Assembly (NCBI GenBank): GCA_040757455.1
Contig: JBFLXE010000011.1
Span: forward strand, 1-30,694
Reading direction: 5' to 3'
DNA: 30,694 bases
Source: Kmv42 sp040757455
GTDB taxonomy: Bacteria; Nitrospirota; Thermodesulfovibrionia; Thermodesulfovibrionales; SM23-35
The notes under the pieces were generated by a model, which made no database searches, was not told where the DNA came from, and worked only from the letters and a program-made list of their open reading frames with translations. Shown here piece after piece: positions 6,935-13,463 of this stretch (the stretch's first letter is position 1; each line of letters starts with the position of its first letter). The translations under genes were made by a program, and so were the position numbers.

Positions 6935-9043
6935 ATGAATATCTTTAAAAAATCAGGAGGAAAACTTCAGGCTGCAACCATAGAGGATCTGAGACAGATG
7001 ATTGTTTCATCCAAGATGCCTCTTCACGCCCAGCAGATTGCAAATAAGGAACTTGAGATGTTATCAAAGACAAGCCCTAATGTAGCAGAATATGCGATAG
7101 GGCTTGCTTATATGGACTATCTTGTTGGCCTTCCGTGGAGTCAAAAGACAGAAGATAATCTGGATATTGACAGGGCAGCAAGGATTCTTGATGGAAGGCA
7201 TTATGGTCTGCATAAGGTGAAGGAGAGAATTTTAGAGCATTTAGCCGTCAAGATTTTGGTAACAAACAGAAAGCCCCGGATACTTGTGGTTGATGATGAG
7301 GAGATCGCGCGGAAAAACTTAGAACATATCCTGAGAAAAGAGAATTACACAGTACTCACAGCAGAAAATGGCCTTGAGGCCGTCAAGAAGATGGAGGCAT
7401 CTGATTATGACGTCATCCTTACCGACATCAGGATGGAAAAAGTTAACGGCATCGAAGTTCTTGAAAAGGCTAAAAGCAAGTTCCCTGACACTAAGGTTAT
7501 CATGATCACCGGCTATGCCTCGATCAATTCTGCGATAGAGTCCATGAGGAAAGGCGCATTCCATTATATTGAAAAGCCCTTTAAGGTCGATACAGTGCGA
7601 TCAGTTATTAAACAGGCAGTCGAGAAAAAATTATTATCCATATCTACAAAAGGATCTGTCCTCTGTTTTGCAGGTCCACCGGGCACAGGAAAGACCTCTT
7701 TGGGAAAGTCTATTGCAGAGGCACTCGGAAGAAAGTTTGCAAGGATCTCGCTTGCTGGAATGAAGGATGAGGCTGAAATCAGAGGACACAGGAGGACATA
7801 CGCTGGCGCGATGCCAGGGCGCATTATTGAGGAAATCCGCCGGGCAGGGTCTGCTAATCCTGTTTTTATGCTAGATGAGATTGACAAGATAGGACAGGAT
7901 TTTAAAGGTGATTCTGCGTCTGCACTGCTTGAAGTGCTTGACCCTGAACAGAATCAGAATTTTCTTGACCACTATCTGGATATGCCTTTTGATCTTTCAG
8001 GTGTTATGTTTATTGTAACAGCCAATATCGCTGATAATATCCAGGATCCCCTCAGGGACCGTATGGAAGTGATTGAACTTTCAGGTTATACCGAAGATGA
8101 AAAAACTCAGATTGCTTTGCATCATCTAATTCCAAAGCAGATTCATGAACAGGGTTTGTCAGACTATCCACCTGAGTTTACTGCGGAGGCTACATCTAAG
8201 ATAATACAGGATTATACCCGGGAGGCCGGCATCAGAAATCTCGAAAGGCAGATTGGTACTATATGTAGGAAGATAGCTACAGAACATGTCCACCAAAGGA
8301 AGGGTATTCAGAAGATAAGGGTCACACCGGACCTGATTGAGAAATATCTCGGACCAAGGAAATACTACCGTGAAGTAGCAGATGAAAAGAACAGAGTTGG
8401 AGTTACCACAGGTCTGGTATGGACCGAAACAGGTGGAGAAATAATATTTGTAGAGGCAGCAAGGATGAAAGGAAATAAACAGCTTATTCTTACAGGGTCT
8501 CTCGGAAATGTGATGTGTGAGTCTGCGCATGCAGCTTTAAGTTATATAAGAAGTAATGCAGCGTACTTTAATATTCCTGAGAATTTCTTTGAGAATCAGG
8601 ACATCCATATCCATGTGCCTGCAGGAGCCATCCCAAAAGATGGACCTTCTTCAGGGGCAACCATTGCAATCGCCCTTATTTCACTTTTAACCGGAAGACC
8701 TGCAAGGAGGGATGTGGCTGTATCAGGGGAGTTAACTTTAAGCGGGAGGATTCTTCCTGTTGGAGGAGTTAAAGAAAAGATTTTAGCAGGGCGCAGGGCT
8801 GGAGTAAAAGTTGTAATTTTGCCAGTTAAGAATAAGGTGGATATAGAAAACCTTCCTGAAGACGTCAAAAAGGAGTTGGATATTCGTATGGTGGACAGGC
8901 TTGAGGAGATTGTTGATATGGTACTGGTGAATAGATCATCTAAGAGTGAGGGAAAAAAGACCCTGGCAGGACAGTCTAATGTTGCAATATGTAACTTAAA
9001 TACTTATACATGCAGCAGTCCCAAAAAGCCCAATGGATCTTGA
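6935..9043 (+). CDS. Lon-type ATP-dependent protease with an internal response-regulator receiver domain
   Basis: The protein has 702 residues. Residues about 15-110 match the helical region that precedes the ATPase in Lon, but the usual N-terminal substrate-binding (LonN) domain is absent. Residues about 114-232 are a full receiver with D120/D121, phosphoacceptor D164, T192 and K214 (EKPF). The Lon AAA+ module follows at once: Walker A GPPGTGKT (247-254), Walker B FMLDEID (311-317), sensor-1 N364 and sensor-2 region GIRNLER (432-438). The protease domain has catalytic Ser572 (KDGPSSG) and Lys613 (GGVKEK). All residues needed for phosphorylation, ATP hydrolysis and peptide cleavage are therefore present. 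The last ~35 residues are non-conserved. The ATG at 6935 lacks a well-placed Shine-Dalgarno, so coupling to the preceding small gene is likely. The receiver resembles that of the regulator at 3575, suggesting one kinase for both. Confidence 0.95.
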   Translation: MNIFKKSGGKLQAATIEDLRQMIVSSKMPLHAQQIANKELEMLSKTSPNVAEYAIGLAYMDYLVGLPWSQKTEDNLDIDRAARILDGRHYGLHKVKERILEHLAVKILVTNRKPRILVVDDEEIARKNLEHILRKENYTVLTAENGLEAVKKMEASDYDVILTDIRMEKVNGIEVLEKAKSKFPDTKVIMITGYASINSAIESMRKGAFHYIEKPFKVDTVRSVIKQAVEKKLLSISTKGSVLCFAGPPGTGKTSLGKSIAEALGRKFARISLAGMKDEAEIRGHRRTYAGAMPGRIIEEIRRAGSANPVFMLDEIDKIGQDFKGDSASALLEVLDPEQNQNFLDHYLDMPFDLSGVMFIVTANIADNIQDPLRDRMEVIELSGYTEDEKTQIALHHLIPKQIHEQGLSDYPPEFTAEATSKIIQDYTREAGIRNLERQIGTICRKIATEHVHQRKGIQKIRVTPDLIEKYLGPRKYYREVADEKNRVGVTTGLVWTETGGEIIFVEAARMKGNKQLILTGSLGNVMCESAHAALSYIRSNAAYFNIPENFFENQDIHIHVPAGAIPKDGPSSGATIAIALISLLTGRPARRDVAVSGELTLSGRILPVGGVKEKILAGRRAGVKVVILPVKNKVDIENLPEDVKKELDIRMVDRLEEIVDMVLVNRSSKSEGKKTLAGQSNVAICNLNTYTCSSPKKPNGS

Positions 9044-9074
9044 TAATTTCTCTTTTCAGGTAGTTTATGTTGCA
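8978..9074 (-). promoter_or_regulatory. Pair of TGCAACAT motifs, candidate enhancer sites for the sigma-54 promoter at 9138
   Basis: On the minus strand TGCAACATT reads at 8978-8986 and TGCAACATA at 9066-9074, again with starts 88 bp apart. The first copy lies inside the 3' end of the Lon-like gene, the second in the intergenic gap. The nearer copy begins 72 bp before the -24 element, about one helical turn less than at the 6690 promoter. Confidence 0.5.
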
Positions 9075-9137
9075 AAATTAAACAAATATTATTTCAGTCT
9101 TGATGCTAAATCAGCGAAAAATCAAATAGTTATTAAT

Positions 9138-9153
9138 TGGCACAAAAATTGTT
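9138..9153 (+). promoter_or_regulatory. Sigma-54 (-24/-12) promoter of the USP/TSUP operon
   Basis: TGGCACAAAAATTGTT has the full TGGCAC -24 element and a TTGTT -12 element at the correct distance, 44 bp before the start codon at 9197. Its -12 half is identical to that of the promoter at 6690. Confidence 0.8.
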
Positions 9154-9196
9154 TTTATAACTACCTTCCGACTAAAAGTAAAAAGATTAAGTTGAT

Positions 9197-9673
9197 ATGA
9201 AAGAGGAGAATATTAAAAAGTTGATTAAGAAGTTTGAAGACATAATGACTGCTTCTACCTTTGCCGAGGCAGGAGAGTTTGAGACTGCAAGGGAAATACT
9301 TAAGGAGGCAAGAAGGGTTCTGCTCGCTATGCGGGAAGGAGAGGTAGAAAGAAAAGCCCTCACGTATGCGTTGAACACATGTAAGAGGATTGGAGCAGAT
9401 ATAGATATTCTGTATCTCTCATTAACTAATGCAGATGAAAATCCTTTATTGAAAGAATTTTTTCGCGAGCTTCAGAGAGAAGGAATAACCTATCGGCTTA
9501 TTCAAAAAAATGGCCGTTTAAGAGAAGAGATTAAAAAATACACAGACTCAGAAAGAAGTATTCATTTTGTGGTCGTGGAATCACCCGCTGTTGAACGCTG
9601 GAATAGAGAGGAGGGGCTCTCTACGATATTGGAAAAGATAAAGTGTCCTTTAGTAGTAGTGGATGTCTCGTAA
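9197..9673 (+). CDS. USP-like protein with an extra N-terminal helical module
   Basis: The product is 158 residues. Residues about 5-42 form a helical module with FAEAGEFETAREIL, shared with the 59-residue protein at 6739. Residues about 52-157 look like a universal-stress-protein Rossmann fold: an alpha/beta pattern starting TYALNTCKRIGADIDILYL and ending PLVVVDVS. The ATP-binding G-x2-G-x9-G motif of UspA is not visible, so nucleotide binding is doubtful. No strong Shine-Dalgarno precedes the ATG. It is the first gene of a four-gene unit running through the TSUP exporter to a tandem UspA protein. Confidence 0.8.
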   Translation: MKEENIKKLIKKFEDIMTASTFAEAGEFETAREILKEARRVLLAMREGEVERKALTYALNTCKRIGADIDILYLSLTNADENPLLKEFFRELQREGITYRLIQKNGRLREEIKKYTDSERSIHFVVVESPAVERWNREEGLSTILEKIKCPLVVVDVS

Positions 9674-9736
9674 AAGCATAGTCTGTTCAAATAAATTAGA
9701 GAAAAAATCAAACTACTGAAATGAAGGAGGTAACAA

Positions 9737-9991
9737 ATGGCAAACAAGAAAAGTAGTATCAAGAAAAAGCCCTATGGAAAGGCGATACTCTTCGGGCTAA
9801 TAGTATCAGTGCTTTATTTTACATTACTCACGAATCAGGGTCTGATTAACGCAAACTTTACTCGTGGAGGGCTATATGCTTTGCTACCTATAGCAACAGC
9901 GTTTATCTTCTCATTTTTCCACGGGTCATTTACAAGTGCTTTCTGGACTGTACTTGGGGTTGAGGCGAGAAAGAAGAAGGAGGTGAAATAA
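9737..9991 (+). CDS. Small two-helix membrane protein
   Basis: The product is 84 residues, with a Lys-rich N-terminus, a hydrophobic helix (about 15-32), a second helix (about 45-62) and a Lys/Arg/Glu-rich tail. The positive ends suggest that both termini are cytoplasmic. It has a strong ribosome binding site (GAAGGAGGTAAC). Its stop is 1 nt before the TSUP gene start, and the TSUP ribosome binding site lies inside its last codons, so the two are translationally coupled. A role as accessory subunit of the exporter is inferred from this. I do not recognise a named family. Confidence 0.8.
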   Translation: MANKKSSIKKKPYGKAILFGLIVSVLYFTLLTNQGLINANFTRGGLYALLPIATAFIFSFFHGSFTSAFWTVLGVEARKKKEVK

Positions 9992-9992
9992 C

Positions 9993-11087
9993 ATGCATGA
10001 TGTAGTAACTCAGGTTAGTAATTTTATTGATCTCACATCCATGAACATGCTGTATCTGTTCTTTGTAGGGTTTGTCGGCGGTCTTGTAAGCGGTTTTATC
10101 GGTTCCGGAGGCGCCTTTGTTCTCACACCGGGAATGATGAGCCTTGGGGTACCCGGTCTTGTTGCGGTAGCCAGCAACATGTGCCATAAATTTCCAAAGG
10201 CACTTGTTGGCGCTATTAAACGTGCTAAATATGGTCAGGTAGATGTTAAGCTCGGATTGATCATGGGGGCTTCAGCCGAGGCAGGAGTTCTTTACGGAGC
10301 GCATATTCAGGAGAGTATCAAGAGGTCATTTGGAGATGTAGGTTCTAATCTCTATGTGAGTGTGGCCTTTGTTGTTGTCCTGGCAATTGTAGGAGGTTAT
10401 GTATTACGTGATGCCTTTAAAACCCAGAAGGCAGGAAATAGTCATGCAGAAGAGAAGGTAACCAACCTTGCTCGCCGGGTGCAATCTATCCATATCCCGG
10501 GGACAATGATGTATTTTAAGAGCCTTAACGCAAAGGTATCAGTTCTTTTTACCATACCACTGGGTTTTGCAACAGGTATGCTGGCTGCTACTATAGCAGT
10601 TGGTGGCTTTATCGGTGTGCCAGCCATGATTTATGTCCTTGGTGCACCAAGCCTGATGGCGTCTGCGTCAGAGCTTGTGATAGCATTTGTTATGGGTATA
10701 GGAGGCTCTTTCAAATATGCACTGCACGGTTTTGTTGATATCCGTCTTTCGATGATTATTCTTGCAGGCTCACTCTTTGGAATTCAGCTTGGAGCAATTG
10801 GAACAACATATGTAAAACCATTTATGATAAAGCTTGTCATGGGGCTTATCATGGTCATCGTCCTCTTCAGCCGCGGTTTGATGGTTCCTGTTTACCTCTC
10901 GCAACTTGGAGTGATTCAGACCCTGAGTGAAACCACCACTAAATTGTTAAAAACTACAAGCTTTGCTATAATGCTAATTGCTTTGCTTACAGGAGCCCTT
11001 ATAGTTTTAAAAGCATTATGGAAAGGTCTCAGGGAGGAGAAATTACAACATTCTGCAAAAGAGGTTTTAGAGCATGGGAAGATATAG
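9993..11087 (+). CDS. Sulfite exporter TauE/SafE (TSUP) family membrane permease
   Basis: The protein has 364 residues with about eight to nine hydrophobic segments arranged as two halves. Glycine-rich FVGGLVSGFIGSGGAFVLTP near the N-terminus and ATIAVGGFIGVPAMIYVLG in the middle are typical of TSUP transporters, which move sulfite, sulfoacetate or other small organic or sulfur anions across the inner membrane. A cytoplasmic loop of about 45 residues separates the halves (about 135-180). It sits between a small membrane protein and a tandem UspA gene that overlaps its last 14 nt. Substrate is not determinable here; a sulfur oxyanion is plausible from family knowledge. Confidence 0.92.
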   Translation: MHDVVTQVSNFIDLTSMNMLYLFFVGFVGGLVSGFIGSGGAFVLTPGMMSLGVPGLVAVASNMCHKFPKALVGAIKRAKYGQVDVKLGLIMGASAEAGVLYGAHIQESIKRSFGDVGSNLYVSVAFVVVLAIVGGYVLRDAFKTQKAGNSHAEEKVTNLARRVQSIHIPGTMMYFKSLNAKVSVLFTIPLGFATGMLAATIAVGGFIGVPAMIYVLGAPSLMASASELVIAFVMGIGGSFKYALHGFVDIRLSMIILAGSLFGIQLGAIGTTYVKPFMIKLVMGLIMVIVLFSRGLMVPVYLSQLGVIQTLSETTTKLLKTTSFAIMLIALLTGALIVLKALWKGLREEKLQHSAKEVLEHGKI

Positions 11088-11928
11088 AAAGATCCTTGTT
11101 GCAATAGATGGCTCGGAATCGAGTAAGAATGCCCTCAGACAGGCTATCAAGTTTGCAGATATCGAAAAGTGCTGGATAACGGTCGTATCTGTAATTCCAC
11201 CCTATGAAGGAGATTTAGGGCTTACCAGTGTCGGTAATATGGTTAAGGCTATGAGGGAACCTTGTGAAAAGGCTCTCGCTGAGGCCGAGGAGATCGCGAA
11301 AGCTGAAAGAGCATCGATAAGGACAGTTTGTGAAGAGGGCGATGCGTATGAAAGGATTGTCGACCTTGCAGATGCAGAAAACTTTGATTTAATAGTAATG
11401 GGAAGGAAAGGGAGGAGCCAGATAGAAAGGGCGCTCATTGGCAGTGTTACTGCAAGAGTTATAGGACATAGCCAGAGGGATGTCCTTGTCGTACCAGAGA
11501 ATACAATTATCGGTTGGAAGAGTGTTCTTCTTACTACAGACGGCTCAAAGTATAGCGAGGCCGCAATTGATAAGGCTGTAAACTTCGCAAAATCATACGG
11601 GGGGGAATTGGTGATCGTCTCTGTAGTTGATGTCACAGAGGAATTTATGGCACGCTCTCCGGGTATGGTTGAGGAGATGGTTAAAAAGGCAAAAGGATTT
11701 GTAGATGATGCGAAGAAAAAGGCTGAGGTATCTAATATAACTACGAAAACCTTTGTGCGGGAAGGTGAGGCTTACAGAGTTATAACAAACCTTGCAAAAG
11801 ATCAAAAGGCTGACATTATAATCATGGGAAGCCATGGAAGGACAGGACTGAAAAGACTTCTCATGGGTAGCGTTACGGCCAAGGTTATAGGGTACACCCC
11901 TTGTCCTGTGCTTGTGGTTAAGCCTTAA
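11074..11928 (+). CDS. Tandem universal stress protein (two UspA domains)
   Basis: The protein has 284 residues and two UspA domains (about 1-142 and 148-284). Each starts with a beta-strand and acidic tip (ILVAIDGS; VLLTTDGS) and ends with the ATP-binding signature: GRKGRSQIERALIGS in the first, GSHGRTGLKRLLMGS in the second. Both keep the G-x2-G-x9-G-S pattern, so both may bind ATP. The gene overlaps the TSUP gene by 14 nt and ends the operon before a strong terminator. UspA domains fused or coupled to transporters commonly act as regulatory nucleotide sensors. Confidence 0.95.
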   Translation: MGRYRKILVAIDGSESSKNALRQAIKFADIEKCWITVVSVIPPYEGDLGLTSVGNMVKAMREPCEKALAEAEEIAKAERASIRTVCEEGDAYERIVDLADAENFDLIVMGRKGRSQIERALIGSVTARVIGHSQRDVLVVPENTIIGWKSVLLTTDGSKYSEAAIDKAVNFAKSYGGELVIVSVVDVTEEFMARSPGMVEEMVKKAKGFVDDAKKKAEVSNITTKTFVREGEAYRVITNLAKDQKADIIIMGSHGRTGLKRLLMGSVTAKVIGYTPCPVLVVKP

Positions 11929-11945
11929 TTTTTTTCGAACTAATC

Positions 11946-11978
11946 AAAAGGCCGCTGAAATTCAGCGGCCTTTTTTTT
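11946..11978 (+). terminator. Rho-independent terminator of the USP/TSUP operon
   Basis: AAAAGGCCGCTGA (11946-11958), a 3-nt loop and TCAGCGGCCTTTT (11962-11974) make a perfect 13-bp stem followed by more T residues. It starts 18 nt after the UspA stop. Confidence 0.95.
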
Positions 11979-12019
11979 CTCCAGCGCAAATGACTTATAA
12001 TAATTATCCATGTCCATAA

Positions 12020-12172
12020 AGAAAAAAAATAATTCTAAGTTTTTTTGTAAGTTTTTCCGTAATTATTATTCTCAGCATATTTGCATATGTTGACTTCCTG
12101 AAGATAAGAAATGAAGTTGGGTTCTTAGAGCTTGCTGCCAGCATCAAAAGCAAATCCCTATCATATGCATAA
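12020..12172 (+). pseudogene. Possible remnant of a histidine-kinase N-terminus
   Basis: Within the 512-nt gap 11929-12440, one frame reads a hydrophobic helix followed by DFLKIRNEVGFLELAASIKS and then a stop at 12170-12172. This resembles the first transmembrane helix and linker of kinases such as the one at 4939. The only upstream ATG (12010) is in another frame, separated by A and T homopolymer tracts, so the gene would be frameshifted and cut short. The rest of the gap holds the terminator, an inverted repeat and the promoter elements listed separately. Assignment is tentative. Confidence 0.35.
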
Positions 12173-12247
12173 GCGTTGCCTCCTATTACGGTTCTTGCCG
12201 TTGATTGTTCCAGGTAATATTTTAATCACCGAGGCACGCGCTTTCAG

Positions 12248-12281
12248 AGATGACACACTACAAACAAGGTTTCTGTCATCT
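12248..12281. repeat. Perfect 8-bp inverted repeat
   Basis: AGATGACA (12248-12255) and TGTCATCT (12274-12281) face each other around an 18-nt loop, downstream of the kinase remnant. Function is unknown; it could be a protein-binding site or a decayed hairpin. Confidence 0.35.
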
Positions 12282-12336
12282 TATCGCTAGATCTGGGAAA
12301 TAATTTTAATCATTATTCAATTATCACTTATGGCCC

Positions 12337-12364
12337 ACAGAATTGTATTTATCTACAAAATTGT
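12337..12364 (+). promoter_or_regulatory. Tandem ACAAAATTGT-type palindromes upstream of the HTH/amtB unit
   Basis: ACAGAATTGT (12337-12346) and ACAAAATTGT (12355-12364, with flanks CTACAAAATTGTAG) have centres 18 bp apart. They lie about 50 bp before the sigma-54-like element at 12412. The same palindrome appears three times before glnA. A dimeric nitrogen regulator is the likely reader (inference). Confidence 0.5.
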
Positions 12365-12411
12365 AGCAGAATTCTTGATTTAAAATCCTTAAAAATTAAT
12401 AACTTATAACC

Positions 12412-12427
12412 TGGCATGATTATAGAT
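12412..12427 (+). promoter_or_regulatory. Sigma-54-like promoter element with a non-standard -12
   Basis: TGGCATGATTATAGAT has a good -24 half, but the -12 half reads TAGA rather than TTGC. The glnA upstream region has the same arrangement (TGGCATGGTTTTAGAC at 15565), and both are preceded by AACC. Conservation between two nitrogen genes supports a real promoter class. Confidence 0.45.
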
Positions 12428-12440
12428 AAATGACAGGTGA

Positions 12441-12647
12441 ATGATGAACTCCTTAAGAGATAGGGTTAAGGATATCGAGAAACAAGAAATAATTAATGCC
12501 CTTAAACAATGCAACTGGTTTATGTCAAGGGCAGCGAGAAAACTTGGCATAACAGAGAGAATGATCGGCTACAAAATCAAAAAATATTACATAAGGAAGG
12601 AGGAGACTCATAGAGACTTGGGACTGAAACATTTCCAGCCGGCATGA
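12441..12647 (+). CDS. Stand-alone Fis-type HTH protein resembling the NifA/NtrC C-terminal DNA-binding domain
   Basis: The product is 68 residues. Residues about 12-51 match the DNA-binding end of NifA/NtrC activators: a helix EIINALKQCNW followed by the helix-turn-helix AARKLGITERMIGYKIKKY. Receiver, GAF and AAA+ domains are all missing, so it cannot activate sigma-54 polymerase by itself. It could be a repressor, a competitor for activator sites, a nucleoid-type protein, or the retained end of a deleted regulator. Start codons at 12441 and 12444 are both possible; an AGGTGA lies directly upstream. It precedes the porin and amtB genes and is the first gene behind the sigma-54-like element. 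Confidence 0.8.
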   Translation: MMNSLRDRVKDIEKQEIINALKQCNWFMSRAARKLGITERMIGYKIKKYYIRKEETHRDLGLKHFQPA

Positions 12648-12677
12648 GCTGGCGAAAAATAAAAAATGGAGGAAGGA

Positions 12678-13451
12678 ATGAAGATTTACAGAATAATTAT
12701 TCTGGCAGTGGTTCTCGCAATTTCAGTGGTAGCAGCACACTCATTCGCCGGGGAGACCAAAACCTCTGGATATGCATCCGCAGATATAATGAGCAATTAT
12801 GTTTGGAGAGGACAAAAGCTCAGTAATAGCTGGGTAATACAGCCCTCTGTTGGGATCACATATGGCAACTTTGGCGCAAACATATGGGCTAATTATGACA
12901 CCGACCGCGAGGAAGTCACGAGTGGCGAGGAGACGGGTCACGGTGAGATAACAGAGACAGATTTCACAGTGAATTATGCCTTTTCGATGGACAAATTCAC
13001 TTTCACCATAGGATACATCTTTTACGCCTTTGATGGAGCAAACGATACGCAGGAGGTATACCTTTCCGCAAACTATGATACCCTTCTGAACCCGACCGTA
13101 ACCGTCTACTATGACTATGATGAGGGCAATGGCGCTTTCGCCATAGCTTCAGTCGGACATTCATTCGAGGTTCCAAAGGGCATGTCTCTTAATCTTGGGG
13201 CATCCGCAAGTTACAACATCAAGAACAACATAATGGGGTTTGACGAAAACGGGGACGATTTCAGTAATTTCTATAATGGCGAGATCTCCACATCTCTCAA
13301 CATCCCTATATATAAAGGACTGTCATTGACACCGAAATTGGCCTATTCGTTTCCTCTAAGTGACGACGCCGAGGAGGCGATAAGCGGCATTAGCGATGAC
13401 GGTGATGAAGACGTCTTTTACGGTGGTCTCAATTTAACTCTCAGTTTTTAA
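12678..13451 (+). CDS. TorF-family putative outer-membrane porin
   Basis: The protein has 257 residues from the ATG at 12678, which has a GGAGGAAGGA ribosome binding site; an in-frame ATG at 12666 would place that site inside the gene. A Sec signal peptide ends near SFAGE. The mature part is beta-rich with the family's opening pattern, SGYASADIMSNYVWRGQKLS, and alternating aromatic/polar strands to a C-terminal LNLTLSF, a typical outer-membrane anchor ending in Phe. Members of this family are often found beside amtB/glnK, and here amtB begins 12 nt later. A role in outer-membrane passage of ammonium or another nitrogen compound is inferred from context only. Confidence 0.85.
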   Translation: MKIYRIIILAVVLAISVVAAHSFAGETKTSGYASADIMSNYVWRGQKLSNSWVIQPSVGITYGNFGANIWANYDTDREEVTSGEETGHGEITETDFTVNYAFSMDKFTFTIGYIFYAFDGANDTQEVYLSANYDTLLNPTVTVYYDYDEGNGAFAIASVGHSFEVPKGMSLNLGASASYNIKNNIMGFDENGDDFSNFYNGEISTSLNIPIYKGLSLTPKLAYSFPLSDDAEEAISGISDDGDEDVFYGGLNLTLSF

Positions 13452-13463
13452 AGGAGGCAGACT

